Below the pieces are notes generated by a model, which was given only the letters and a program-made list of their open reading frames with translations, had not been told where the DNA came from and did no database searches. The position numbers were made by a program, and so were the translations under genes. Below, in pieces: positions 25,701 through 40,700 of a stretch of DNA of 64,000 bases (its first letter is position 1; every line of letters begins with the position of its first letter). Source of the stretch: Serripes groenlandicus (taxonomy: Eukaryota > Mollusca > Bivalvia > Cardiida > Cardiidae); contig JASEVX010000005.1 of the NCBI GenBank assembly GCA_031761405.1, positions 7,466,616 to 7,530,615 of the forward strand, written 5' to 3'.

Positions 25701-28700
25701 ACTTTTTATTGAACATGTATTACAGGGTAAATTAAACGAACTTGGCCTAGGTTGTTACCAAGTTTGTGGCAGTTATTGCACGGAAACAGCAAGAAACGAC
25801 ATTTTTTGTTAAATAAGGGGCCATAACTCCACTAAATAAAGTCCACCGAAAGTGACGATCGAACTTGGCCGAGCCCTTAAGGCATTTAACCTTGTAACCA
25901 ATTTTGAAAAAAAACGGTTCACATTTGTGGCAGTTATTGCACGGAAACAGCAAGAAACAACATTTTTTGTTAAATAAGGGGCCATAACTCCACCGAATAA
26001 AGTCCGCCAAAAGTGACGATCGAACTTGGCCTAGCCCTTAAGGCATTTAACCTTGTTACCAAGTTTGAAAAAAAAAAAGAATCACATTTGTGGCAGTTAT
26101 TGCACGGAAACAGAAAGAAACAACATTTTTTGTTGAATAAGGGTCCATAACTCCACCGAATAAAGTCCCCCGAAAGTGATGATCAAACTTGGCCTAGCCC
26201 TTAAGGCATTTAACCTTGTTACCAAGTTTGAAAAAAACCGGTTCACATTTGTGGCAGTTATTGCACGGAAACAGCATGAAACAACGTTTTTTGTTAAATA
26301 AAGGGCCATAACTCCACCAAATAAAGTCCGCCGAAAGTGACGATCAAACTTGGCCTAGCCCTTAAGGCATTTAACCTTGTTACTAAGTTTGAAAGAAAAC
26401 GGTTCACATTTGTGGCAGTTATTGCACGGAAACAACAAGAAACGACCTTTTGTGTTAAATAAGGGGCCATAACTCCACCGAATAAAGTCCGCCGAAAGTG
26501 ACGATCGAACTAGGCCTAGCCTTTAAGGCATTTAACCTTGTTACCAAGTTTGAAAAATAAAACGGTTCACATTTGTGGCAGTTATTGCACGGAAACAGCA
26601 AGAAACGACATTTTTTGTTAAATAAGGGGCCATAACTCCACTAAATAAAGTCCACCAAAAGTGACGATCGAACTTGGCCTAGCCCTTAAGGCATTTAACC
26701 TTGTAACCAATTTTGAAAAAAAACCGGTTCACATTTGTGGCAGTTATTGCACGGAAACAGCAAGAAACAACATCTTTTGTTAAATAAGGGGCCATAACTC
26801 CACCGAATAAAGTCCGCCAAAAGTGACGATCGAACTTGGCCTAGCCCTTAAGGCATTTAACCTTGTTACCAAGTTTGAAAAAAAAAAATCACATTTGTGG
26901 CAGTTATTGCACGGAAACGACTTTTTTTGTTAAATAAAGGGCCATAACTCCACCAAATAAAGTCCGCCGAAAGTGACGATCAAACTTTGCCTAGCCCTTA
27001 AGGCATTTAACCTTGTTACTAAGTTTGAAAGAAAACGGTTCACATTTGTGTCAGTTATTGCACGGAAACAGCATGAAACGACATTTTGTGTTGAATAAGG
27101 GGCCATAACTCCACCAAATATAGTCCGCCGAAAGTTACGATCGAACTTGGCCTAGCCCTTAAGGCATTTAACCTTGTTACCAAGTTTGAAACAAAATGGT
27201 TCACATTTGTGGCAGTTATTGCACGGAAACGAAGTGTGACAGACAGACAGACAGACAGACAGACGGACAGACGGACAAACCAAAATTAATAACCCCCCTT
27301 TTTTTCTTCGAAAAAGCGGGGGATAAAAATTGAGAGGATGCTTTCTGTGAAGTTTCATCCCGATTAACCCATTTTTTTAAAGAGGAGAAGATCTACATGG
27401 TATTATATTCTTCAAACATCTTTGAAATTAAACAATGAATGAATGTATATTGTTTTATGGCGCATCGACAGCTAAGGTCATTTAGCGCGCAATTAAATTT
27501 AATTATTCATGATCCCTGGGTAAACAAACCAGTACTAGGCTAGAAAATGTGCCTTGCCCAAGGGCACTCCACTATGACCGTAGTGCCGCGACTGGGGATC
27601 GAACCCGGGACACCCGGTTTCGAAATCTCCGACGCTAACCACTAGACCACAGCGGATTCCTTTGAATTGAAATTAAACAAGCAAATTCATGAAATTTATA
27701 TCCCCCGCTTGCAGGAAATATTGTAGGAAAATGTTGAGGTTAGGTTTAAACATGTCAGTAGACTTTTTATTGAACATGTATTACAGGGTAAATTAAACGA
27801 ACTTGGCCTAGGTTGTTAACAAGTTTGTGGCAGTTATTGCACGGAAACAGCAAGAAACTACTTTTTTTGTTAAATAAGGGGCCATAACTCCACTAAATAA
27901 AGTCAACCGAAAGTGACGATCGAACTTGGCCTAGCCCTTAAGGCATTTAACCTTGTAACCAATTTTGAAAAAAAAACGGTTCACATTTGTGGCAGTTATT
28001 GCACGGAAACAGCAAGAAACAACATTTTTTGTTAAATAAGGGGCCATAACTCCACCGAATAAAGTCTGCCGAAAGTGACGATCGAACTTGGCCTAGCCCT
28101 TAAGGCATTAAACCTTGTTACCAAGTTTGAAAAAAAAAAAAAAAATCACATTTGTGGCAGTTATTGCACGGAAACAGCAAGAAACAACATTTTTTGTTGA
28201 ATAAGGGTCCATAATTCCATCGAATAAAGTCCCCCGAAAGTGATGATCAAACTTGGCCTAGCCCTTAAGGCATTTAACCTTGTTACCAAGTTTGAAAAAA
28301 ACCGGTTCACATTTGTGGCAGTTATTGCACGGAAACAGCAAGAAACAACTTTTTTTGTTAAATAAAGGGCCATAACTCCACCAAATAAAGTCCGCCGAAA
28401 GTGACGATCGAACTTGGCCTAGCCCTTAAGGTATTTAACGTTGTTACTAAGTTTGAGAAAAAAATATTCACATTTGTGGCAGTTATTGCACGGAAACAGC
28501 AAGAAACGACATTTTGTGTTAAATAAGGGGCCATAACTCCACCAAATATAGTCCGCCGAAAGTGACGATCGAACTTGGCCTAGCCCTTAAGGCATTTAAC
28601 CTTGTTACCAAGTTTGAGAAAAAAATATTCACATTTGTGGCAGTTATTGCACGGAAACAGCATGAAACGACATTTTGTGTTAAATAAGGGGCCATAACTC

Positions 28701-31700
28701 CACTAAATAAAGTCCGCCGAAAGTTACGATCGAACTTGGCCTAGCCCTTAAGGCATTTAACCTTGTTACCAAGTTTGAAAAAAAATGGTTCACATTTGTG
28801 GCAGTTATTGCACGGAAACGAAGTGTGACAGACAGACAGACAGACAGACAGACGGACAGAACCCCCCTTTTTTTTCTTCGAAAAAGCGGGGGATAATAAC
28901 AAGTCATACCTCTTTGTAATGGTTTTTAATTTCACTGAAGAAAAAATCTTTTGTTTCAAACAAGTGCTTCCTATTAAACGCATCTGAAAAACAAAACAAA
29001 GGATAAATTCATCAACTAAACAAGAGAAAGTTGATGCAAGGCATCAATGTCGCCGGAAAAGACTGCATTGATTTATTTATGTATTCTTGACTTTCCTTAG
29101 TCTATTCAAACATTAGGAACGTAGTAATGAAAACATTTGCTTATAAATTGTATATACATACCTATACATTAGGGTATCTATAAAAAATTAACGAAATGTA
29201 TACACATTTATCTGGCTTAAATTTAATTTTGCTGTTGTTACTTATTTAAATAATAGTATTCATTCATATAATTTCAATGTTTGTCAATCTTATTCGAATC
29301 ACAAGGTAAATATCCTGGTATTGCTTTAAAGGGAGGTAATTTGAAGAAAACAAAAGTCTTCAAAAGGAGAAATATATCAGCATTACCGTCTACAGTTTAA
29401 ATTGTTCTATTGTTTGTGGATTTACAAATGTTCTTTTTTTCTTATTTCTACATGTACAACGAAATATTGCGGCTTCTCTTTGACGCTTTGCGTCAAACAT
29501 TCGTCTTGTACTTGTCTTAAATAAAATAATATCACTCGCTTTTTCATATCGAAATGCGCATGCGCGAAAATCGATGTTAAAGGTCACGAAACTACACAAC
29601 AGAATAGGGTCTATATTTAGCTTAGAAACAGTTCCTACTTTAGATATTCATGGATTAACATTATTAAATGAATTCTACACAAATCAAGACATCTCTTTGA
29701 ACATGAAAACAACATTTAGTAAGTTAAAATTGCTATTAAAAGGAGAATCCGAAATTGACCTCAATGATGACACATAAGAGTCTGCATTAGGGGGTGTTGG
29801 TTCACGTCTTGAAGGGACCACTTTTGTCTTCGTAAATAAGACAAAAAACTTAAATGCGAGTGAAATAAAAAAAACTGCAAACATTAAAAAATCGGAATAT
29901 TTATTTCATTTTAGATGTGTCATTTATTAGTGTTCGTAAACAACCACAATTGTAATATGTTCAAATCATCTAGATTTGTTTCTTTCTAATAATAAGCCGC
30001 CCTCCCATGTGATTTCCGAAAAGCTATTAAAAATAGAAGTCGCGGGCTTCTGCCCGGCGACTAATAAGAGGTAAATGGCATGCTACAGACACATCTGCCT
30101 TATATATTAGAATGTTAAATCTTAAAATACTTATACTTAACTCTTTCCCACATTTAGATACATCTACTTCAGATGTCTTCAGAAAACATAAAGTGGTCAT
30201 AAAAACTCATTAAGTTATTGAGATATTCCATATATTGTCCTTATTTTTTTAAAAGTTGTCTAGAACATTTTTGCTGTATTAGGAAAAAGGCTAAATTCCT
30301 TTACTACTCTGTCCAATGATCATACTTTCATACATACAGGTTTAACATATTTTTGCCTTAACCCTTTCCCTCATACAACAAATCTGCAGCAGACGACTTT
30401 GAACATATTTTGTCAACAAATTGAAAATCTCTATAATTGAATGGATAACCAATGGCTAAAAGTGGAAAACTTTGTAGTAAAAGGAGAAATTGCTCGTTTT
30501 GAGCAATTTCTACTTTTGTCACTATGTTTTCAAAAAGCTGTCTGCTGCAGAGGCGTCAGAAAGCGTCTATATGAGGGAAAGGGTTAATATTTACAAAGTC
30601 GCCACCATAAGATTTATTGTATATGGGACAGGGTTCAGACGTGTTTGCTGCAGATGCAATAGTACCAGTATGTAGTTAATCATATATAAAGAATTAAAAA
30701 CTTTTATTGAAATGGCTTTCTATGTGAAAAGCCTTTATATTAAAACTACAACTAATTAAACAAGTGCACCGTGTACGGCACAGACGCTCGACTGATAGGG
30801 AGAAAAAAATAAGAAAAAAATGAGCAAAACAAAAAACCTTAACCGGACGACCACGCCAGGTTCATGACAATAGGCTAGCTCTCGATTTTTTCAAAAGTCG
30901 AGCTAAAAATACACTTTGTCATTGCACCACACCATTTCTCATTTATGTTAAGTATTTTGACATATCTACAATAGACCACTTCTGAAACTTTGCGGCTAAA
31001 GGAGAAATTGTTCAAAAAGAGTAATTTCTCCTTATGCCACAATGTTTTCTACTCTATTGAATAATTATACCCTCATATATAAAGACATTCCATAATTTTT
31101 GCCGACATGGTTGTTTGTTTCAGATTTGTTATATGTTTGAAAGGGTTTATACATACCTAAATCTACTTTCGCATCCTCAAAATTGACAAGTCTAACAGCT
31201 AGTGAGCGTTTTAGATGCAGGAGATCCGAGGGCAAACTGGACGAGGTCAGGACACTCAATGTAATACACGTAGGCTTCACTTTCAACTGGCCAAAGTAAA
31301 ATCTCTTCTGTTTCATGGATGTTGATGCTGACAGGGCCCTAAAATCAGACAACTTTTTAATCAATCAAACCCTATACATGTATATACAAAATAACACAAT
31401 CGATATATACAATACAATTCTTAATTGCCCCCATTGTTTGGAGATATTGTAAAATAAGTTTTACAATACACATGGAAATGATACAATTTCAATAGAAGAA
31501 CATGACCAAATATATTAACATATAAAAAGAGACACTGACAATTAATGAATACTAGGTCTATATATACAAGTTCAATAATAATTTATATTAGTATTGAACA
31601 ATCAATGCTTAACATGTTTAAGCTTGATGTTAAACAATAGCGATTGTCGTTTATAACTCTGAAAATGTTGAACTGGCCTATACTACATGTATTGTAAAAA

Positions 31701-34700
31701 GACTTCCAGACAAAGATTATATTTATTTTCCATTTTTCGAGCTCCAAACCCTATATTGTGGATTCTTGAATCCTTTCCCACATACAACAAATCTGCAGCA
31801 GACAACTTTAAACACATCCAGGCAAAATTATGGAAAAACACCATATGTCACAATAATTATTGAATAGGATTGAAAACATTGTGGCAAAGCAGATGTTTTC
31901 AAAAGTCTTCCGATGTAGCTGCATCAGAAAACATCTGTATGTGGGAAAGGGTTAATAAATTATCACACTGGGACAATGATTAGAATATAGATCTACAACA
32001 TAAGGTTTTATTGCTCAGTAAACTAGACATAAAGATCTGTGTACTCCTCCTTATGTAGGTCGGTGTTATACATAAAATGTAATACATGTAGAGATTATCT
32101 ATTGACCATTCAGCATGTCGTAGGTGATCCTTTGATTCTATCAAGTGAGTAAAGCTGATAAAGACATGTTAAAAATATATTCCTGTCATAATGAGCAATT
32201 TAATCTTTTACATCCATGTTTTATACTGTCTTGAAATGAAATGAAAATCTAATTGACCTTGGTTTTAACATTATTCCACAGATGTTCTCTGTTTCCATAG
32301 CTTAACCCTTTCACTCAAAGAGATGCTTTCTGACACCTCTGTGGCAGACAACTTTTGACTACATTGTGGCAATAAGAGAAATTGCTCAAAATCAGCAATT
32401 TCTCCTTTCGCCCAAATGCTTCCAACTTTATTTAATAATCAAACTCGCATTTCTGGAGATTGTTCACCTTTTTGCTGCATATTTGTTGCATATGGGAAAG
32501 ATTTAGCATGTTAGGTAAAGAGTTATCCCACATGTTTATAAATGTGAAGTGACTTCTATATATTTTCTTTTTTATTGCATCTTGTGCTGACTTACGTTTG
32601 AAGATCATCTGATCCTTGTTGAAGTTTTTGTATGCCATGATCAACCTGTCTTACTCCAAAAAACTGTACAAGCTTCCACAGTAACTCTTCTTCAAGTTGA
32701 ACGGTGAGTTTCTTCATGGATATAATCACATGCTAAAAAGATAACAATATTATTATTAACCTTTTCCCTCATATAGACGCTTTCTGACCCCTCTGCAGCA
32801 GACAGCTTTTTGAAAACATAGTGACAAAAGAAGAAATTGCTCAAAACGAGCAATTTCTCCTTTTGCCACAATGTTTTCCACTTTTAGTCATAGGTTATCC
32901 ATTCAATTCTGGAGATTTTCCATATTTTGACAATGTTTGTTCAAACTTGTCTGCTGCAGATTTGCTCTATCTGGGAAAGGGTTAAAAGTTGAATTATCCC
33001 CTTTCCCACATAACACAAATTTGCAGCAGACGCCCAATAATCATCACTATGGAAGGACAGAAGGACGGAAAAGGCTAACACTACTAGCATATGCCCCTGG
33101 CCAAATTTTGAAATTGCTATAATAAACAAGAGGGCCATGAGGCCCTGGATCGCTCACCTGAGAATGGGCTTTTTAAGACTTAACTCTTTCAGCGCCAATG
33201 GCAATATCATCAAGACAATCTTTCTGACAAAATTTCAATCAAGCTGCTCCAAGTCAAAAATGCAATCTATAGTGTTAACAAGATTTTTATACAATATGGT
33301 CTACTGACCTAGTTTTTGACCTGACCAAACCCATATTTGATTTGGCCTAGATATCTTCAAGGCAAATATTCCGACAAAGATTCAAAATGACCCGTAACTG
33401 AACTTGGCCTAGATATCACCAAGACAAACTTTCTAACAAAGTTTCAACATGCTCAAGCCAAAAATGTGGCTTCCAGAGTGTTAACAAAATTTTCCTTAAA
33501 TTTGACCTAGTGACCTAGTTTTTACCCACACATGACCCAGTTTCGAACTTGGCCTAGATATCACTAAGACAAACATTCTGATAAATTTTCAACATGCTCA
33601 AGCCAAAAATGTGGCTTCCAGAGTGTTAACAAGATTTTCCTTAAATTTGACCTAGTGACCTAGTTTTTGACCGGACATGACCCAGTTTCGAACTTGGCCT
33701 AGATATCAGTAAGACAATAATTCTGACAAAGTTTCAACATGCTCAAGCCAAAAATATTGCTTCCAGAGTGTTAACAAGATTTTTCTTAAATTTGACCTAG
33801 CGACCTAGCTTTAAACCCCACATGACCCAGTTTCGAACTTGGCCTAGAGTTGATGGAGATATATGTTTTGATAAACTTTCATAAAGATCGGATGCAAAAT
33901 GTTGCCTCTAGAGTAGTAACAAGCAAATGTTGACGACGGACGACGAACGACAAACGACGGACAAAAGGCGATCACAATAACTCACCTTGAGCACTACGTG
34001 CTCTGGTGAGCTAAAAATCTTAAACAGACTGTACATATGCAAAGGCAGATTGTTGTTGTTTGCAAATTTTAAAAGTCAAAGGTCATCATTCCGTGAACAC
34101 ACTATACATCCACTCTACGTGATTTTTGCATGAACTATTTCTTTAATGTAATATGCATGTTATCTGTTAATTTATCATTAACCCTTTCCCACATACAACA
34201 CATCTGCATCAGAAGACATTGTAAATGTCCACATGCAAATATGGAAAGTGTATACATATAAATGAAAGCACATAAAAATGATGTTGCTCAATTTTCCACA
34301 ATTTTTTCAAAAGGGTTAAAACAAAATGACAAAAAATATATATTTTTACATAAATATCTATAAAAAATATATATCTTTACACAAATATCTATCTAGTATT
34401 AGAATATATACTTTACCTTGTAAATTTCCGCATTCCAGCTCACATTGGGTATTTTGTGTGTAGATATTAAGAGAGCATGAGTATTTTCTACAATGTCTTT
34501 CTGGGTAGTTGGAGTAACAAACAGTAGTGCTGTGTGGCTGGAACTCACCAACTGATTGTCAGCCTATAACACAAACAGGACAGTAAATTTCACATAATTT
34601 ATATTATAAAGATTTATAGAAATACAAAATATAAATATCTGGAGAAAAAATTTACACAAGGTGAGTACAACTGTGAATAGTAAACAATGTATGATATGAA

Positions 34701-37700
34701 TTTTCTTCATTATGGAATGTTTATAAAAGCTGTCAGCCGTGAAGCCAAAGACAATGGGTTTCAGTTCCAACAATGTGCTACAATATTATTATTCATAAAA
34801 TATTCCTTTCATCATTAACAATAGTGTTTAATGTAATGTCAGTATGTCAGAAAGTGAAAAAATAGATGGACAGACAATAATTATGTGACCCATGCTTCTA
34901 GCTGCCAAGGTGGGTGACACAACAAGAGCACCAGGAAGTAAACGCAATCACTCGCCTGTCAAAAAAGGGGCATTTCTGAATAATTATTAAAGCCAGAGTT
35001 ATGTGACTTGGTATATACATGTGTATTGTTCCTAGGAACATGTGTACCAAGTTTAATTTGAGAATGTTGAATGCTTTTTGAGTTATGAGGTAAGGTTAAT
35101 GTTCTGCGTCACTGTGTTGACGCCAAGGGTATCACAATAGACCCAACTTTTTTGCTTCAAAAACAGATGAGCTAAAAACGAATAAGGTAGAGACAGACAG
35201 CTTTTATCCTCTGTCACAATTATAAGAGAAAGGGTTAAACTGACTTGCCTGTATATCAGCGACAGTCATTTCAACAGTTTCTGCATTGGGAAAAGACCTG
35301 TAGTTCAGGGTGATATTTTTCAGGACTACGTATACCAGCTCCTCTGGCACTGAGCTGACAAGGGATATTCCGATACCACCTTTAAGGTTTAAATCCAACT
35401 GAAAATGAAAACAAAATATTGAAATTAGTTTCAACTTCAATGTAAATTAGATTCCTTTTTTTTTTTTAAATAAAACCATATATCACCCTCATACCCTTGT
35501 GTACCCGTAGTCTTGTGACACAGTCAGGCCCATAACTCACAAATGTAACTGGGTTTTGGCAAAAATAAACCAAAAGGTGCAACGGTTCGCGAGCTGATAT
35601 AAACCTTTATGTACTCTTTCACAACTCTAACTCAAATGCTTTGAAAAAATAAGCATGCCATAAACCCTTTCCAACATAGAGACGCCTCTGCAACAGACAA
35701 CTTTTGAAATCACTGTGGCAAAAGGAGAAATTGGTCATAATGAGCAATTTCTCCTTTTGCCAAAATGATTTCAACTCAATTAATTCAATAATCATACTAT
35801 CATTGATAGAGATTTTCTTTATTTTGGACTTGATAATTTCAAAGACATCTGCTACAGATTTATTGTATGTGGTAAAGGGTTAATGGTTGGCATATGCAGT
35901 AAGACCTGTTTTCACCTGACATAGCTCAAACTTTATTTTATGGCGTCTTCAAAACTCTATATGAGGTAACTGATTACAATTCTATGCAACCAGATGAGTT
36001 AACCCTTTCCCAAATGCAGAAACTTTCTGACGCCTTTGCAGCAGAACGACTTTAAAACATTGTAGCAAAAGAAGAAATTGCTCATGATGACTAATTTCTC
36101 CTTTTACCACAATGTTTTCCACTCTATTCAATAATTATACTTTCATTTATAAAGAGTTTCAATTTTTTAAACAATGTTGTATCAGGGAAAGGGTTACTAG
36201 AGGGTACAAGAAATTACTACTTTCAAGCAATTTTTCCTTTTGCCACAATATTTTCAAAAGTAGTCTGCCACAGTTGTGTCTGAATGTGTGTGCACATGTG
36301 AAAGGGTTCATCAGAATCATCAACCTATGCATGAATGTGACGAAACACAAACATTACGGCACCCACCTCAATGTTTCTTCTCATTGGTTTTCTCCGTTTT
36401 TCATTTGTTTTATGGTTCAACGATTCTTCATAGATCTCCCAATCTTCAGCATCAAGCTTCTTTTTGTGAACTAGGGACTGCAAAATAAGATAAAGAATTG
36501 GAATCTCTTTTCAAACAATATTTGGTAGAAAAGTTGAAAGCAAACCCTTTCCCACCTATAGACGCTTTCTGACGCCTCTGCAGCAGACGACTTTTGAAAA
36601 CATTGTGACAAAAAGGGGAAATTGCTCAAAACAAGCAATTCCCCCCTTAACTCACAATGTTTTTAACGCTGTAAAAATTTATCCTTACATTTAAAGAGAT
36701 TTTAGCAATTTTTGTCAAAATATTTTCAAAGTCGTCTGCTGCAAAATTTGTCATATATGGGAAAGGGTTAACTACATTTCATTGATGCCAAGGTCATTTC
36801 ATAAGCTATCCTGGGACTATTACCATGCCAGATATTAATTACAATGTACCTGATTGTTTAATTCAAACCTTCAGAAAAGCATGGAAAATACAGACTTTTT
36901 AAAAAATGTGTAAATGACGTGGTAGAAAACTTTCAGAAAAGGAGCTCATTATGAGCCATTAATTTCTTCACGTCCATGTTTTCAAAAGTCATTTGCAGCA
37001 GAATGATCCAAAGCTTATTTTATACAGGAACACAGTTATCCTTTCCAACAAACAACAAATCAGCAGCAGAAAACTTTGAAAACATCTTAGAAATAATATG
37101 GAAAATCACATTGTAATTGAAAGTATAATTATTGAACAGATTTGAACATCTGCTGCATATGTGTCAAAATGTGTTAGAGGGTTAACTATCTGAAAGCTGT
37201 ATAACTCACCCTCTGACTAATATCGTTGATCTGTAGCACCCTGACAGGTCCGTCCATCGTGACACGGACGGTCAAACATCCACTACCAGGATGTAGTTTC
37301 TGACTAGATATACACATATGTTTTGGCACATTAGTATCATCTTCGGGACCCGGTCCAAGCATCGCTATTGCACCTGTAATATGACAATCATTAGTTTACT
37401 AATTAATCCGGCCTTTACCCAATATAGTTATTGTGATATATCTGAGAAAATGAAAAATGTACCTCAAAGTAAAACATGTCAGGAAAACTGGTAGTATATT
37501 TGATACAGCATGGAAAATATTGTGGGGAAAAGATAAACAGCACAATTTATACAATATTCAATTTCTAATTTTTCAACAATGTTTTAAAAAGTCATTTGCT
37601 GCATAAGGGGTAAACATTGTCTACATCAAGGAACAGGTTAAATATTAATATTTGCCTTTTAGGTTTTGTAATTAATGCATCTGCCTCAGAGCGGGAGAGC

Positions 37701-40700
37701 AGGCTTTGATTCCGGACTGGTACATCATTTTCCATGTTCACAGTTACTGGGATAACAACTGACGCAATGGTGAGAGTATAAATATAACAGGAAACACTGT
37801 GATATAACAACTGACACACTGGTATCAGTATAAATATACCAAGAAACACTGTGACATTACAACTGATGCACTGGTATCAGTATAAATATACCAGGAAACA
37901 CTGTGATATAACAACTGACGCACTTGTGACATTACAACTGATGCACTGGTGTCAATATCAATGTATCTGAAGTACTGGTAATGTACCCAATAAATACTGA
38001 TATGACTGAAGTACTGTTGAAAGTGGTGTAAAACACAGAAATATCAAAACGAGGATATTGGGCGATGAAATAACGTGACATACCATTCTGTAGACCATCC
38101 TCCCCATCTAAACACTGCACACAAAAGTTACCAGTTGTAAGACACACCACGCCATTCTGAAATAATAATACAAACTTTACATGACCAAACTGACAACATC
38201 CAAAGAAAATCTGTAAAACCAATAAAAATATGTACATCTCTACTTAGTACGTTCCAAAACAGCAGCTAGCTTCTTTGCTTATAATTTATGCCAGTTACCA
38301 GAAATAACATCAATGTTCTTTATCAATTGCATATGTAATTTTATTTTCCCTGTTGTAGTTTTGTTAGAATTAATCTCGAGGCTACATAATCTGGAACAAC
38401 AAGCTCCTCCACAAGCAAATTTTTTGTTATGTCCACATAGTTTCAAAATAATTCCCGTATCAATTTTTTAAAGGTAAATAAACTCAACAAACATAGATTA
38501 CCTTAAAAACCCAGGTTTGCTTGGCAACTCTACTCTTGTCTGCCTTCTTTAGAGTAAGAGGTACAGGTTTGCCTGGCTGAAGAGCTATATCGGCAATGTC
38601 AAGGACGTATCGTTGGCCTGACCTTGTCTTAGAAGCACTACGGGGATCTATCGGCTGACCTAGACCTTCATGTTCTAACATACCGTCAGAGGTCATTCTC
38701 CATAACTGAGATCGCTTTCCCGATTCCTTGAAAATAGAATGGTGTTAATGGTAAAACATGTATATGTAGGCAAGACAATAATGTTGAATATGAACAAGCT
38801 GATAATATGCCCATCACCTCTTGGTACTGCGGCTTCAATAAAAGTTCATTGAATTCAGTGAGTTGCTGCTGAGAAATAGATTGATCGGACAAAAATGTAA
38901 ATAGTAAAATATCAAACAGCCATCACTCCATCTAAAGCTGTCACATGGTAACAAGCTGGTTATATGCACTTCTCTTTTTGATATTGATTTCAACTCTTCT
39001 TTGCTCACACAGTTCAATGAAGCAGAAATTTAAACAAGAGCGCAGCGGAGTGAACGCCAACGCTTGTATGTTTTTTTCACAAGATGTAAAAGGGGCATGT
39101 CAGTTATGTGACTTTGTATAGACATGGGCTTTGTTCCTAGAAACATGTGTACCAAGTTTCATTTAAAAATGTTGAACAGATTTTCAGTTTGAAGTAAGAT
39201 TCAAGTTTTGTAACGACGCTAAGGGTATCAGAATAGCCCGTCTTTTTTTCTTTGAAAACACAAGCTAAAAAACGTATTTTGAAAATTTCTCAAGATGAGC
39301 AATAATCATTCTTTTCCAAAAATGTTTGCTCATCTGTTCATATTATGCCTACATTTGTCAATATTTTCAAGATTTTATTACCCTACTTGAATTACACAAG
39401 TCTCAATTTGGTCTCAATTTGGAAAAGTCTAAGAATCTAATCCTTTCTCAAATTCAAACACATTTTGACAGACCTGCAGCAGATGACACATGAACAACAT
39501 TTAATATTAAGTGACCATGATGATACTAAAGCATGAAGATGATACCTTTTTTTTGAAAACCACGTGATTGTCATGTTCACAGTCTAAAACAAGCTCCCTA
39601 TGTCCAAAATCGGTGTATGGACTTCCACTCCTGTAATTAAACAAGTAACTATCAGAACTTTCACTGATACACACAACTTTGTAAGCAAATACAGAAGATA
39701 TTTTCAATATGAAATTTTCTCTAAAACAGATTCACAGTTACAAAAGAACCACAACTTAGCAATAATGCCTTCAAAACTGTAGAAGCAATTTGTTCCGAAA
39801 GATCAATATGATGAAATGCAATCAACCCAACAGACAAACATACATTTTATGACATCTCCCTATCCAACTGGGAATCTCTAAAGTTTTAAACACATTTCCA
39901 AAACAATTTTCCATATATCTGACAGCAACCTTTGTGGAATTCCCAAATGAAAGTTAAATTTCAAGACTTAGTACTGGTAAGTATCACAGGGATTTAGGAT
40001 AAGTGTCGCCATGATCTATTTGAAAAAGTGTTGAAAACATGCAAACCACAATTAATACATCAATCAATCGGACATCTTTAAAAAAAGAAGTTTTTAACAT
40101 CATATCAGGTAAAAGGTACTTTAGCAGTGATTCAATTCAATATCCTGCATTTCTCTAGTCAGTAAAAGTGATTGCAGAATTATCCCCACAAAATGTTTGA
40201 AGGAATATTATATTTACCTTGAAAAGGTGGATGTTGCCGAGATATAAATAAAATTCTGGTAACAGAGCTGTTCCCCCTCTCCAAGTTTATTCAGATCATA
40301 GGTAGCAGTTGTTCCATTGGCCACAGACAGTGTTAAATAGGACTCAAGAGTGGGCTCATCCCAGGCGTAGGACACTGTGAAAAGAAACATGCACTTAAGT
40401 TCAGTTTAAAGTTATTTACTTTACATTGATTTGTGAAGCAATCTGTTACAACTGATGTGCGCTGGTCACAAAATGTTATATATACCCCCACAGATCGCTT
40501 TGTCACAGGACTGGAATGCTATAAAATTATCCACATCTCCTCTTGGTATAGAAGCTTCCTATAAAACATCTGAGATATAGCATGAACTCAAATGTCCGTC
40601 AATATCAATACTACATATGATAATCAAGAGGCAACTGAAAGTACAACTGAGATGATATGCACATCTTCTCTTAGTCTTAGCATAGACGTTTCCTATAAAA

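Noticed and set aside
25747..28983. Minus-strand frames with CCFRAITATN and LSVCLSVCHTSF
   Set aside because: Repeated translations of the F3 core and its GACAGACAGAC microsatellite; the part of 28741-28983 above 28909 is true exon 28 in the same frame stretch, the rest is element.
29390..29777. Possible small gene pair in the intron after exon 27
   Set aside because: Overlapping opposite frames of ~68 codons without recognisable domains, splice context or codon pattern.
30038..30066. GC-rich hairpin GTCGCGGGC...GCCCGGCGAC followed by TAATAAG as a Helitron-like 3' end
   Set aside because: It resembles the 3' ends of the tandem-core elements, but no matching 5' end or core was found nearby.
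37592..38237. Extension of exon 21 or an extra exon in the 37.6-38.2 kb frames
   Set aside because: The frames run into the 56-bp tandem array; phase and conservation are satisfied by 38084-38156 alone.
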